NCBI RefSeq assembly: GCF_002797355.1
Contig: NZ_KZ454939.1
Location: 715,828-779,827 of the forward strand
Length of the DNA stretch: 64,000 bases
Reading direction: 5' to 3'
Source of the DNA: Bacillus xiapuensis
GTDB taxonomy: Bacteria > Bacillota > Bacilli > Bacillales > Domibacillaceae
Position 1 is the stretch's first letter, and each line of letters starts with the position of its first letter. Shown in pieces: positions 21,626 to 30,812 of this stretch. A program made the translations under genes and the position numbers. The notes beneath the pieces were generated by a model. The model made no database searches. It saw nothing but the letters and a program-made list of their open reading frames with translations, and was not told the origin of the DNA.

Positions 21626-23116
21626 GTGTTAATTACTATAAAAGGATTGAATGATGAACGGTACGAGCGGCCGCTTCAGCTGATCGCCAATCTGTTTTTT
21701 GAAGAAACGGTTATTCAGATGGATGGCCATGAGGGAGGGCTGGAAGTCGAGTTTGCACTGAAAGAAAAGCAAGATGTCACGGCGACGGCCGTGTTAACTG
21801 AGAAAGAAACAGGTAAGCAATACAAGGCAAGCTACAGCAAAGCGATTGATGCTGCACAAGAAAAAGCTTACTTCAAGCAAGTCAAAATGATCGTCTCTCA
21901 CGTGTATTTAGAGGTGCTTCAGCATTACACCGGCATCAGACAGAAATGGGGCATCCTGACCGGCGTGCGCCCGACGAAATTGCTTCATAAGCAGAATCGC
22001 GCCGGTGTGCCTGCGAAAGAAGCCCATCGACAGCTGCAAGAAAACTATTTAATCACCCCGGAAAAGACCGATCTTATGCAGCGGATTTTAGAACGCCAGC
22101 TGACGATCGTTCCGGATCTTTATGATATCGGGAAAGAAGTTAGCATTTATATCGGCATCCCTTTTTGTCCAACGAAGTGCGCGTATTGCACGTTTCCCGC
22201 TTTTGCTATTCAAGGCAAGCAAGGGAGAGTCGCTTCGTTTTTAAGCGGGCTGCATTATGAAATGACGGCAATCGGAGAATGGCTGAAGAATAAAGGAATC
22301 CAAATTACGACTGTATATTACGGAGGCGGCACGCCAACGGCTATTACGGCAGAAGAAATGGACGAACTGTATGCGCTGATGTATGAGGTGTTTCCTGATG
22401 TGGAACAGATCCGCGAGATAACAGTAGAAGCGGGGCGTCCGGATACGATTACAGCTGAAAAGCTAAAGGTATTAAATAAATGGAATATTGACCGTATCAG
22501 TATAAATCCGCAATCCTATACGCAGGAAACCCTTAAGGCGATCGGGCGCCATCACACAGTGGAAGAGACCATTGACAAGTATCATCTTGCCCGATCCAAT
22601 GGGATGAACAATATTAATATGGACTTAATTATTGGATTGCCGGGCGAGGGAACGGCGGAGTTTGCCCATTCGCTTGCAGAAACGGAAAAATTAATGCCTG
22701 AATCGTTAACCGTGCACACTCTGTCTTTTAAACGGGCTTCTGAAATGACGCAAAACAAGGAAAAATACAAAGTGGCTGACCGGGGAGAAGTCGAAGAAAT
22801 GATGAGGATGGCCGAGCAGTGGACGCAAGCGAACGGATATGTGCCGTACTATTTGTATCGCCAAAAAAACATTTTGGGAAATCTTGAAAACGTCGGCTAT
22901 GCCATGCCCGGTCAAGAAAGCATCTACAATATCGTCATAATGGAAGAAGTGCAAACCATTATCGGCATCGGCTGCGGGGCCGCCAGCAAGTTCATTGATC
23001 CAAAAACAGGAAAGATCGAGCATTTTGCCAACCCGAAAGATCCGAAAACGTACAATGAACGCTTTGAGGAGTACACGAATAAAAAAATCGCTATTCTTAA
23101 TCAATTATTTGATTGA
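21626..23116 (+). CDS. hemZ: oxygen-independent coproporphyrinogen dehydrogenase-like HemZ
   Basis: About 496-residue radical SAM protein. The [4Fe-4S]-SAM motif is IPFCPTKCAYCTFPAFAI, followed by VYYGGGTPTAI and EITVEAGRPDT. An extra N-terminal domain (about 1-160) with WGILTGVRPTKLLHK distinguishes HemZ from HemN. HemZ is annotated as oxygen-independent coproporphyrinogen oxidase; its exact role in an organism using the coproporphyrin route is debated. GTG 21626 is preferred because AGGTG lies 7 bases upstream; the ATG at 21620 is only one base from that site. Followed by a long hairpin terminator. Confidence 0.9.
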   Translation: MLITIKGLNDERYERPLQLIANLFFEETVIQMDGHEGGLEVEFALKEKQDVTATAVLTEKETGKQYKASYSKAIDAAQEKAYFKQVKMIVSHVYLEVLQHYTGIRQKWGILTGVRPTKLLHKQNRAGVPAKEAHRQLQENYLITPEKTDLMQRILERQLTIVPDLYDIGKEVSIYIGIPFCPTKCAYCTFPAFAIQGKQGRVASFLSGLHYEMTAIGEWLKNKGIQITTVYYGGGTPTAITAEEMDELYALMYEVFPDVEQIREITVEAGRPDTITAEKLKVLNKWNIDRISINPQSYTQETLKAIGRHHTVEETIDKYHLARSNGMNNINMDLIIGLPGEGTAEFAHSLAETEKLMPESLTVHTLSFKRASEMTQNKEKYKVADRGEVEEMMRMAEQWTQANGYVPYYLYRQKNILGNLENVGYAMPGQESIYNIVIMEEVQTIIGIGCGAASKFIDPKTGKIEHFANPKDPKTYNERFEEYTNKKIAILNQLFD

Positions 23117-23136
23117 GATCAAATAAACGTTAGCGG

Positions 23137-23186
23137 AACGCGCTTCATGATAAGACAGTGCTGTCTTATCATGAAACGCGTTCTTA
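23137..23186 (+). terminator. intrinsic terminator after hemZ
   Basis: Very long stem (about 20 bp) around TTCATGATAAGACAG / CTGTCTTATCATGAA, ending in GTTCTT. Confidence 0.85.
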
Positions 23187-23400
23187 TTCAACCATTTGTT
23201 TAAAAATTCTAATAAATAACATTCCTTCATTTTTATATATCCTTTAGGAAGGCAGGCGGAAAGTCTGGAAACAGTTCTTTATGCAGTCAACGAAGAGGCC
23301 GCTCGAATATATCAGCTGCCGCAGGACGCTGCGATGGAAGTCTTTTCCTGTCCATTCAATATCGGAGAGTAAAGAAAATCCCTGCTGATCTAGATTTACT

Positions 23401-23586
23401 TTATACGTGAAACAGCAGTAATTGGCCTAAGGAGGATGTGCAGCGATAGGTATAGTTTTCGTAGGCATGCTTGTGCAGCAGTTCTTGGCCTTTGGTTTTC
23501 GCTTCGCCATCATTGGCGGCTTCAAAACCTTCATCCAGCAGTTTCTTTCCGCTGTTTTCAAATACAGTCAGCTTATACAGTGGCAA
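23401..23586 (-). CDS. yhzC: YhzC-like small protein
   Basis: 61-residue soluble protein: PLYKLTVFENSGKKLLDEGF, then EAANDGEAKTKGQELLHKHA and a C-terminal RCTSSLGQLLLFHV. This matches the small Bacillus protein YhzC, function unknown. TTG start, supported by AAGGGGG 8 bases upstream. It converges with hemZ; the bases between (23187-23400) hold an open frame (reading LYAVNEEAARIYQLPQDAAM) with no start codon, perhaps a gene remnant. Confidence 0.75.
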   Translation of the reverse strand: MPLYKLTVFENSGKKLLDEGFEAANDGEAKTKGQELLHKHAYENYTYRCTSSLGQLLLFHV

Positions 23587-23703
23587 AAGAATAACCCCCT
23601 TTTGTGTTGATATCCCTATTTTACATGATTTTGAATATTTTAAAAACTCAAATCTTGAAACTTAATAAACTTCACAGCCGTAGACAATAAAGAGGTGAAA
23701 AAA

Positions 23704-24600
23704 ATGCTAATTTTGGATCATGTTACAAAAAGATATGGGGATTTCACAGCTGTAAATAATTTATCACTGGAAATTCCAGAACGGGAGCTCTTTGGCTTTT
23801 TAGGAGCCAATGGAGCAGGAAAAACAACAACTTTTCGAATGATTTTAGGTTTAATGAAGGAAACAGAGGGAAGCATTCGCTGGAATGACGGGCCGATTCA
23901 TTATGGTACGAGTGCGGAGATCGGTTATTTGCCGGAGGAAAGAGGACTGTATCCGAAGATGAAGGTGAAGGAGCAAATTGTTTATTTAGCACGTTTGCGC
24001 GGCATGGACAAAAAAGAAGCGGCCAAAGAAACGGATCGGTGGCTGGAAAGATTTCATATTCCTGACTACGAGGGTAAGAAGGTAGAAGAGCTGTCAAAAG
24101 GGAACCAGCAGAAGATTCAATTTATCGCTTCAGTTGTACATAAGCCGAAGCTGCTTATTCTGGATGAACCGTTTAGCGGTCTTGACCCGATCAATGTGGA
24201 GTTGTTAAAACAAGCGGTTCTTGATTTAAAGGAACGCGGAACGACGATTGTGTTTTCAAGCCATCGAATGGAGCATGTGGAGGAATTATGCGAGCATTTA
24301 TGTATCATGCACCGCGGACAGCCGGTCGTGCACGGCAATCTCCGGGAAATTAAGCGCTCATTCGGCAAAAAGAATGTCAGCGTCCAAGCGGATTTTGATG
24401 TCAGCTATTTAGCGAATACTCCCGGCGTGCTGCAGGCTAAGAAAACGGCTGAGGGAATCGTGCTGCAAATTGCAGAAGAAGAGATATCACAGCGTATTTT
24501 AACGGAGCTTCAGGGAAAGGGATTTATTAAAAAGTTTGAACTTGAAGAACCGTCTTTAAACGATATTTTCATAGAAAAGGCAGGTGCTTCTTATGAATAG
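23704..24600 (+). CDS. yhaQ: ABC exporter ATP-binding protein YhaQ
   Basis: 298-residue NatA-type ATPase. Walker A GANGAGKTT, Q-loop region EERGLYPKMKV, signature LSKGNQQKIQ, Walker B LLILDEPFSGLDP, switch His in FSSHRMEHVEEL. It powers the membrane partner YhaP, whose start overlaps its end. ATG 23704 is chosen with GAGGTG 6 bases upstream; a GTG three codons earlier is inside that ribosome site. The exported substrate is unknown; homologues NatAB export sodium. Confidence 0.92.
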   Translation: MLILDHVTKRYGDFTAVNNLSLEIPERELFGFLGANGAGKTTTFRMILGLMKETEGSIRWNDGPIHYGTSAEIGYLPEERGLYPKMKVKEQIVYLARLRGMDKKEAAKETDRWLERFHIPDYEGKKVEELSKGNQQKIQFIASVVHKPKLLILDEPFSGLDPINVELLKQAVLDLKERGTTIVFSSHRMEHVEELCEHLCIMHRGQPVVHGNLREIKRSFGKKNVSVQADFDVSYLANTPGVLQAKKTAEGIVLQIAEEEISQRILTELQGKGFIKKFELEEPSLNDIFIEKAGASYE

Positions 24601-25843
24601 CTTCTGGATTATGCTTTCGCAATCTTATATAAATAAATTTAAAACAAAGGCATTTATTTTAACGACGGTGATTGTGGCTATTGTGATCGCTGCGGGAGCA
24701 AACATGGAAAAAATCGTTTCACTTTTCGATGATGGAGAAAAAGAACCGAGGATTGCGGTTATAGATGAGAGCGGCACCTTGTATGAGCCGCTTAAACAGC
24801 AGCTTAAGCAGCAGTCGGTTGACATTAAACTTATCCCAGCTGTCCAGAAGAAAGAGAGCCAGCTAAAAGATGAAATAGAAGCAGATAAACTAGAGGGGTA
24901 CATCGTATTAAAAAGAGATGAAGCGAGTTTGCCGCAAGCTACATACAAAGCGCAAAGTATAGCTCAAAGCAATATTTCTGCCGATCTGAAGCAGGCTCTG
25001 CAAAATGTGAAGACGAAAGAGGTCGCCACGAAGCTGGAGTTAACGCCGGAAGAAATGGCTCTTTGGAGTGCGCCGGTTGACCTGAAAAAGGTGGCTTTAG
25101 ACAAAGGGGCTAAGTCAGAGGAAGAGCTGATGCAAGCTCAATCGCTCATCTATGTTTTATTATTCTTTATTTATATTTCCGTCATTATATATGCAAATAT
25201 GATTGCTTCTGAGGTAGCCATTGAAAAGTCTTCAAGAGTAATGGAAATCTTAATTTCAAGCGTATCACCTGTTAAGCAGATGTTTGCCAAGATCATCGGG
25301 ATAGGTCTGCTTGGCATCACCCAAATGGCCGTTTGGCTGCTCGTCGCCTATCTCACCCTCAGCCGCCAATCGGATGAATCGTTTGTTCATTTGCTCGGTC
25401 TGTCTTCCGTTCCCGTTTCCATGATCGTGTACGCAGTTGTTTTCTTCGTACTTGGTTATTTCTTGTACGCCACGATTGCCGCTTTGCTCGGATCATTAGT
25501 GAGCCGGCTGGAAGACGTTCAGCAGATGATGCTGCCATTAACGATCCTTGTGATGATCGGCTTCTTCATTTCCATGTACGGTCTTGGCAATCCTGAGTCT
25601 TCGGTGATTACCTTTACCTCTTACGTGCCGTTTTTTACGCCGATGATTATGTTCGTCCGCATCGGGCTGCTATCGATTCCGGTGTGGGAAGTGGCAGCGG
25701 GCATCGGCATTTTAATCATGTCCATTGCTTTATTCGGCCTGTTTGGCGCCCGCGTGTACCAAGGAGGCGTTCTAATGTACGGCAAATCGAATTCGCTGAA
25801 AGATATTAAAAAAGCGATCCAATTATCAAAACAGAACAGATAA
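24593..25843 (+). CDS. yhaP: ABC-2 family permease YhaP (NatB-like)
   Basis: 416 residues. An N-terminal membrane helix, an extracytoplasmic domain of about 150 residues (DDGEKEPRIAVIDESGTLYE onwards), then five or six membrane helices in the C-terminal half with the family segment SSRVMEILISSVSPVKQMFA. It is the membrane half of the YhaQ transporter; its ATG lies 8 bases inside the end of yhaQ (ribosome site AGGTG), implying coupling. Confidence 0.9.
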   Translation: MNSFWIMLSQSYINKFKTKAFILTTVIVAIVIAAGANMEKIVSLFDDGEKEPRIAVIDESGTLYEPLKQQLKQQSVDIKLIPAVQKKESQLKDEIEADKLEGYIVLKRDEASLPQATYKAQSIAQSNISADLKQALQNVKTKEVATKLELTPEEMALWSAPVDLKKVALDKGAKSEEELMQAQSLIYVLLFFIYISVIIYANMIASEVAIEKSSRVMEILISSVSPVKQMFAKIIGIGLLGITQMAVWLLVAYLTLSRQSDESFVHLLGLSSVPVSMIVYAVVFFVLGYFLYATIAALLGSLVSRLEDVQQMMLPLTILVMIGFFISMYGLGNPESSVITFTSYVPFFTPMIMFVRIGLLSIPVWEVAAGIGILIMSIALFGLFGARVYQGGVLMYGKSNSLKDIKKAIQLSKQNR

Positions 25844-25895
25844 AAGCCAATCAGCTATCAGAGAGGGGGAGCTATCTCCTCATGATGAGCGCGCG

Positions 25896-25932
25896 AAAGG
25901 AGGTTCTATCATTATAGAGCCTCCTTTTATCT
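25896..25932 (+). terminator. intrinsic terminator after yhaP
   Basis: AAAGGAGG-TTCTAT / ATAGAG-CCTCCTTT stem ending in TTTTATC. Confidence 0.85.
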
Positions 25933-26115
25933 CGTATACAAGCTGCCGCAGAACTTTCCCTTCAACAAGAATGGAAAAGCCTTTATTCTTCTATTCAACA
26001 GCGAGTGATGAAAAAAATCCCCGCTGTTTGTAAGTTCACTTGATCATTTTCTCGCATCCCCGGTGATAATTAGATAAAATGGACATATTGCTATGCGTGA
26101 AAGAGGGGTGAATGT

Positions 26116-27333
26116 ATGGATAAAACAGAACAAGGTCTCAAGCAAAATAAAGGGCCGCTGCTTTTGCTCAGCTTTAATTTGTTTATCATTATGGTTGGAA
26201 TTGGTCTTGTGATTCCGATTTTGCCTTTTTATGTGGAGAAATTTGGGGCAGGAGCGCGAACGCTCGGAGCACTGATCGCCGTGTATTCATTTATGCAATT
26301 TATTTTTGCTCCGCTGTGGGGAAGGCTGTCCGACAAGATTGGCCGCAAACCGCTCATTACGGCTGGTTTAATCGGTTTCGCCGTTTCTGAATTTCTATTC
26401 GCTTTTGCTTCTAGCATTTGGCTGCTCTTTGCGGCACGCATTTTAGCTGGTGGCTTCGGTTCCGCTTTAATGCCAACGGCAATGGCTTATGTGTCCGATG
26501 TAACTTCCGATGAAGACCGCGGAAAAGGCATGGGAATTATGGGCGCAGCGATGGGGCTGGGAATTGTAATCGGGCCCGGTATTGGCGGATGGCTTGCAGA
26601 ATATGATTTATCATATCCGTTTATTTTTGCCGGCATCGCAGCATCTGTGGCAGCGGTTGTCTCCGTTTTGATTTTGCCGGAATCCTATTCGCCTGAGCAG
26701 CGGGCGATAGATGCTGAAAGGAATAGAGCGGAATCATCTTCCAGCCGCATTGAGAAGCTGAAACAAACGATGCGCAGTCCCGCGGGTTTTTTGCTGCTGC
26801 TTGTGTTTCTGTTAAGTTTCGGCTTGGCCAACTTCCAATCGATTTTTGGGTATTATTCATGGGAGCGATATGGTTACGGCCCGAAAGAAGTGGGGCTGAT
26901 TATGCTTATTATCGGCTTGATCGGCACGCTCGTTCAAGGGGCAGGCGTCGGTAGGATCACGAAGAAATTCGGGGATCAGCGCACTGTGCTGGGATCCTTG
27001 CTCCTTAGCGCAGTTGGGTTTATCCTGATGACACTGGCGAACAGCTTTGCGGGCGTGCTTGTCACAACAGGTATATTCTTTATCGGAAATTCATTGCTGC
27101 GCCCTTCCGTGAATTCATTGCTTTCAAAACAAGCCGGACCGCAGCAAGGGTATATCATGGGGCTGAATAATTCATTTTTAAGCTTGGGTAATGTAGCAGG
27201 CCCGTTAGCAGCAGGAGGGTTATTTGAATGGAATCTTCATCTGCCGTACATGTTCGGGGCGGCCATCATGCTTTTCGGATTCTCGCTTACTTACCGCTGG
27301 GCGAAACAGCATAGCCAGGAGGCCGTGCACTAA
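26116..27333 (+). CDS. MFS drug-efflux transporter, Bmr/NorA type
   Basis: 405 residues, 12 predicted membrane helices. Motif A is GRLSDKIGRKPLI, motif B region RILAGGFGSALMPTAMAYVS, and the antiporter motif C GIVIGPGIGG, which place it in the proton-antiport DHA1 drug efflux group (Bmr, NorA, TetA(L) relatives). Substrates cannot be told from sequence. GAGGGGTG lies 5 bases before the ATG. Single gene upstream of yhaM. Confidence 0.88.
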   Translation: MDKTEQGLKQNKGPLLLLSFNLFIIMVGIGLVIPILPFYVEKFGAGARTLGALIAVYSFMQFIFAPLWGRLSDKIGRKPLITAGLIGFAVSEFLFAFASSIWLLFAARILAGGFGSALMPTAMAYVSDVTSDEDRGKGMGIMGAAMGLGIVIGPGIGGWLAEYDLSYPFIFAGIAASVAAVVSVLILPESYSPEQRAIDAERNRAESSSSRIEKLKQTMRSPAGFLLLLVFLLSFGLANFQSIFGYYSWERYGYGPKEVGLIMLIIGLIGTLVQGAGVGRITKKFGDQRTVLGSLLLSAVGFILMTLANSFAGVLVTTGIFFIGNSLLRPSVNSLLSKQAGPQQGYIMGLNNSFLSLGNVAGPLAAGGLFEWNLHLPYMFGAAIMLFGFSLTYRWAKQHSQEAVH

Positions 27334-27388
27334 TTCGGCCATAATAATTATGTTATGATTTAGTTATAGAATTGAAGGAGGGAGAAAT

Positions 27389-28333
27389 ATGGCTCATGGC
27401 ATTACTCATTATGAAGCCGGACAGAGCGTTGAATGTTTTTTATTAATTAAGTCTGCCACCAGAAGCATCGCTGTCAATGGAAATCCTTATTTAACGCTTA
27501 TACTGCAGGATAAGAGTGGAGATATTGAAGCGAAGCTCTGGGATGCAAAAGAAGAAACAGAAAAGCTGTATCAGCCGCAAACGATCGTAAAAGTTACGGG
27601 AGAAATTCAAAATTACCGCGGCCGGATGCAATTGAAAATTCGCCAAATCCGGCCATCGAACCCTAAGGATGACGTACAAATCAGCCAGTTCATTGAAACG
27701 GCGCCGATGAAACAAGAAGAAATGACAGAAGTCATTACTCAATATATTTTTGAAATGAAAAACCCGCATATTCAAAGAATGACCCGTTTTCTGCTGAAGA
27801 AACATTACGCGGAGTTTTTAGAATATCCCGCGGCTACGAAGAATCACCATGAGTTTGTTTCCGGCTTAGCGTATCATGTGGTTTCCATGCTTCGCCTGGC
27901 CAAGTCGATTGCGGAGCTGTACCCGTCGCTCAACCGCGATTTGCTGTATGCGGGAGTCATTTTGCATGATTTGGGAAAGGTGATTGAGCTATCTGGACCT
28001 ATATCGACCTCTTATACAGCGGAGGGGAATTTGCTTGGACATATTTCGATTATGGTGACGGAAATCGGCAAGGCGGCAGAAGAGCTGGGGATTGCCGGGG
28101 AAGAAGTGATGATATTGCAGCATATTGTGCTGTCGCATCACGGGAAGGCCGAATGGGGAAGTCCAAAGCCGCCGATGGTAAAGGAAGCGGAAGTTCTTCA
28201 TTATATCGACAATTTAGATGCGAAAATGAATATGCTCGACCGCGTGCTGGAGCGCACGAAGCCAGGCGAGTTTTCAGAGCGGGTATTTGCTCTTGACAAT
28301 CGTTCGTTCTATAAGCCGAGCTTTTCATCCTAA
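27389..28333 (+). CDS. yhaM: 3'-5' exoribonuclease YhaM
   Basis: 314 residues with an N-terminal OB-fold (about 15-95) and a C-terminal HD metal-dependent domain: [17 protein letters not shown] and [15 protein letters not shown] hold the H...HD residues. YhaM degrades RNA and single-stranded DNA from the 3' end in a Mn-dependent manner. AAGGAGGGAG lies 6 bases before the ATG. A perfect-stem terminator follows the stop. Confidence 0.96.
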   Translation: MAHGITHYEAGQSVECFLLIKSATRSIAVNGNPYLTLILQDKSGDIEAKLWDAKEETEKLYQPQTIVKVTGEIQNYRGRMQLKIRQIRPSNPKDDVQISQFIETAPMKQEEMTEVITQYIFEMKNPHIQRMTRFLLKKHYAEFLEYPAATKNHHEFVSGLAYHVVSMLRLAKSIAELYPSLNRDLLYAGVILHDLGKVIELSGPISTSYTAEGNLLGHISIMVTEIGKAAEELGIAGEEVMILQHIVLSHHGKAEWGSPKPPMVKEAEVLHYIDNLDAKMNMLDRVLERTKPGEFSERVFALDNRSFYKPSFSS

Positions 28334-28360
28334 CATGCCCTTAATGGGGCATGTTTTTTT
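28334..28360 (+). terminator. intrinsic terminator after yhaM
   Basis: CATGCCC / GGGGCATG stem with 5-base loop, then seven T. Confidence 0.9.
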
Positions 28361-28413
28361 GTAAGCTGAATATACATAAGTAGCAAATGCGGGATAGAGG
28401 AGGAGCGGGATCA

Positions 28414-28587
28414 ATGACATTTCCCATTTGGATGTATATCGTAGTAGTAGGCATTTTTTTCAGCGCATTTATGACGGTGAAAACGTCCAGAGCCGAAAGG
28501 AAGGCAGAGATGGACATCATCGAGCAGGAAGGGCAGGTTTATATTCAAAGAATGGAGAGAGAAAAAGAATTCAAAATGAAAAACTGA
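28414..28587 (+). CDS. yhaL: sporulation-associated small membrane protein YhaL
   Basis: 57 residues: one N-terminal membrane helix (TFPIWMYIVVVGIFFSAFMT) then a charged coiled tail ending KEFKMKN. Same neighbourhood as B. subtilis YhaL, a protein linked to sporulation. ATG 28414 is chosen because GAGGAGGAG lies 8 bases upstream; a start nine codons earlier has none. Convergent with prsA. Confidence 0.85.
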   Translation: MTFPIWMYIVVVGIFFSAFMTVKTSRAERKAEMDIIEQEGQVYIQRMEREKEFKMKN

Positions 28588-28589
28588 TA

Positions 28590-28627
28590 AAAAACAGGCT
28601 GGCACTCACTGTGCCAGCCTGTTTTCC
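28590..28627. terminator. bidirectional terminator yhaL/prsA
   Basis: AAAACAGGCTGGCAC / GTGCCAGCCTGTTTT, 15-bp perfect stem with A/T tracts on both sides. Confidence 0.92.
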
Positions 28628-28644
28628 CGCTGAGGTTCCCCGCT

Positions 28645-29541
28645 TTATTTTTCTTCTTTCGGTTTGCCTTGAGCCGGAGCTTCCGGACTTTCAAAAGCGC
28701 CTTTTAAATCTTTATCTTCCACTTTTACATCTGCTGCTTTTAATTCTTTTTCAAGCTTTTTCTGTGTAGCAGCCGGGTCGACTTTCGATGCTTTCAGTTC
28801 TTCTGCCAATTGATCTTTCAGCTCTTTAAACGGTTTTTTCTCTTTTTTGTCCATGACTTCAATAATGTGGTAGCCAAATTCTGATTTAACGGGTTCGCTT
28901 ACTTGATTTACCTTTAGTTCAGCTAAAGCTTTCGTGAATTCAGGAACAAATTGCTGGCGTCCTTGATTATCAATCCAGCCGAGATCTCCGCCTTTTTGAG
29001 CAGAGCCCGGATCGGATGAGTGCTCTTTTGCAACCTCTTCGAATTTAGCGCCTTTTGCAAGCTTATCCTTGACTTCCTTCGCCTGCTTTTCATCCTTCAC
29101 TAGAATATGGCGCACTTTAACGGGTGCCTGCCATTTGTCATAGTATTCCTTCAGTTCTTTATCTGACACTTTAATATCCGAAGTCGCAAGCTTTTTGCGC
29201 ATTAATTCCAGTTCTAAAAAGTCTTTGAAGCTTTCATCATTCAGATTATATTGTGCGAGGAAAGCGTCATATTGTGAACCTAATTGTTCCTTCGCTTTCT
29301 TCAGTTCCTTATCTACTTCTTTATCCGATATCTCATATTTTTCGGACAAGACGTTCTTGTACATCAGTTCTTGAAGCGCCTGTTCCATTTGCGGTGAATA
29401 TTTTTCCTTCATCGCTTCATACAATTCTTTTTGGGTTACATCTCCAGCTTTTGAGGTAGCGACGACATTACCGTCTGCGCCGCATCCAGCAAGGCCGACT
29501 GCCCCCGCCGCTAAAGAAATAGACAGTATCCACTTTTTCAT
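28645..29541 (-). CDS. prsA: foldase lipoprotein PrsA
   Basis: 298 residues. Signal peptide with lipobox LAGC, so a diacylglycerol lipoprotein on the outer face of the membrane. N-terminal chaperone helices, then a parvulin peptidyl-prolyl isomerase domain (about 135-225: VRHILVKDEKQAKEV, HSSDPGSAQKGGDLGWI, FGYHIIEV), then a Lys/Glu-rich tail. Helps exported proteins, including penicillin-binding proteins, fold after translocation. The start at 29541 follows AGGGAGTTG. Monocistronic. Confidence 0.95.
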   Translation of the reverse strand: MKKWILSISLAAGAVGLAGCGADGNVVATSKAGDVTQKELYEAMKEKYSPQMEQALQELMYKNVLSEKYEISDKEVDKELKKAKEQLGSQYDAFLAQYNLNDESFKDFLELELMRKKLATSDIKVSDKELKEYYDKWQAPVKVRHILVKDEKQAKEVKDKLAKGAKFEEVAKEHSSDPGSAQKGGDLGWIDNQGRQQFVPEFTKALAELKVNQVSEPVKSEFGYHIIEVMDKKEKKPFKELKDQLAEELKASKVDPAATQKKLEKELKAADVKVEDKDLKGAFESPEAPAQGKPKEEK

Positions 29542-29659
29542 TGATCTTAACAACTCCCTAATTAATTAACCGGCTTGAAAACAAGCAGCGGCTTTTGCAT
29601 TTTTTCTACAGGACATACTATAACATAATTCAAGCATACAGCCAAAGCATTCGCTGAGA

Positions 29660-29698
29660 AAAGGAAACGAGCCGGGCTTTTTTAGCTCAGCTCGTTTT
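29660..29698 (-). terminator. terminator of the small TTG-start membrane gene
   Basis: AAAACGAGC / GCTCGTTT stem read on the minus strand, followed by CCTTTTC. Confidence 0.7.
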
Positions 29699-29885
29699 AT
29701 GTAAAAAGGATTTCTACATAGGATGAAATCAGCAAAATCGTAATATAAATATTTATAGTACGGAAGATTTTCGGATGCCGTTCTTCCGGGATCTCTCTTT
29801 GGATGCAAAGAATATTCGTCATTCGGTTAATATTGTAGAGAATAATGACGGAAAAAATAATGAATGCAATGATGACGGAGATCAA
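29697..29885 (-). CDS. small two-helix membrane protein
   Basis: 62 residues with two membrane segments (ISVIIAFIIFSVIILYNI and TINIYITILLISSYVEILFT) joined by a charged loop. Family not recognised; it occupies the position of yhaK-type small genes between prsA and yhaJ. TTG start is supported by AAAGGAGGG 8 bases upstream. Flanked by terminators on both sides, so transcribed alone. Confidence 0.7.
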   Translation of the reverse strand: MISVIIAFIIFSVIILYNINRMTNILCIQREIPEERHPKIFRTINIYITILLISSYVEILFT

Positions 29886-29938
29886 TGTTTGTTCCCTCCT
29901 TTGTTAGTCATATGTAATAAACATACCAAAAGTTGTGC

Positions 29939-30006
29939 AAAAAAGATAGAAAAACAGTTTGAGGCAGCGAGCAAAGTCCCTGTAACAAACTGTTTTCTAT
30001 CTTTTA
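29939..30006 (-). terminator. long hairpin terminator after yhaJ-like gene
   Basis: AAAAGATAGAAAACAGTTT pairs with AAACTGTTTTTCTATCTTTT when read on the minus strand, with a 26-base loop and a final T run. A second hairpin AAACAGCGG / CCGCTGTTT (30058-30087) lies closer to the gene end. Confidence 0.8.
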
Positions 30007-30098
30007 TCCCGCCAGTAACAGGCCTTACGATTCCCCTTCAAGAGTGGAGGGGAGAACAAACAGCGGAGAGGAAAGCCCCCGCTGTTTGGAGCTTCACT

Positions 30099-30635
30099 TT
30101 ATTGCGGAATCAGGATTTCGTATCCATGGTCATGCTCCTCGATGACCGCGTATTTAGGAGAAGTGACGAGCGCCTTGACGTAAAGAAAATCAAGAGCGCA
30201 AATTCCCGTGTGAACAGCAGCCAGCATGGTAAAGTAATGCATATAGTGCGGGAGGAGGCTGCCGCAGATGAGCAATGCAGGATTAATAATGAAAAAGGGC
30301 AGAAGTAAGCATAGGATGAACTGTTTTTTAGGAATCGGCTTTTTAATGTTAAGAAACAGAACCGGCAAACAAAAGAATTTTATTTTATATTTCAGCTTTA
30401 TATGTCCCAAACAGCGCCACACCGGCAGAATATGCACCAGCTTATGAAGCGGGTACACCGCGAGCAAGCCAATGAGAAACAGTTCAAAGTAAGCTGAGTA
30501 CAATGTTTCTGAATACATCGACTGCATAAAGGCAAAGCTGAAAGAGAAAAATATCATCATCAGCAAAAAGGAAAAAATCATGATTTTATTAAAACCGTAT
30601 CTTTTTTCGAAATCAAATGTACGCCAACATTTCAT
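30099..30635 (-). CDS. DUF3267-type membrane protein, YhaJ-like
   Basis: 178 residues with four or five membrane helices. The DUF3267 family is predicted to contain zincin-like membrane metalloproteases with HExxH; here the site reads PLHKLVHILP, so the catalytic Glu is Lys and peptidase activity is doubtful. A second family segment is AAVHTGICALDFLYVKALV. GGAGGG precedes the ATG. Placement between prsA and hpr matches B. subtilis yhaJ. Confidence 0.7.
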   Translation of the reverse strand: MKCWRTFDFEKRYGFNKIMIFSFLLMMIFFSFSFAFMQSMYSETLYSAYFELFLIGLLAVYPLHKLVHILPVWRCLGHIKLKYKIKFFCLPVLFLNIKKPIPKKQFILCLLLPFFIINPALLICGSLLPHYMHYFTMLAAVHTGICALDFLYVKALVTSPKYAVIEEHDHGYEILIPQ

Positions 30636-30770
30636 CGGAATAATCCCTCCAATTGACGGTCAGTCAAATAATCGCTTACCTAATTTACGATGACCTGAGG
30701 GAAAAATCAACCTAAATTTTAATAAAAATATGTAAAAATTAAGTGAAGAATTGAGCAAGCTGTTCTTTAT

Positions 30771-30801
30771 TTAATACGGAAGTCTGCTTCTTCCGTATTA
30801 A
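30771..30801 (-). terminator. hairpin after hpr
   Basis: 12-bp stem TTAATACGGAAG / CTTCCGTATTAA; the tail on the minus strand (ATAAAGAAC) is only weakly U-rich. Confidence 0.55.
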
Positions 30802-30812
30802 ATGGAGGGTTG

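Noticed and set aside
23240-23372. Small gene on the plus strand after hemZ
   Set aside because: The frame looks protein-like but has no start codon or ribosome site; noted only as a possible remnant.
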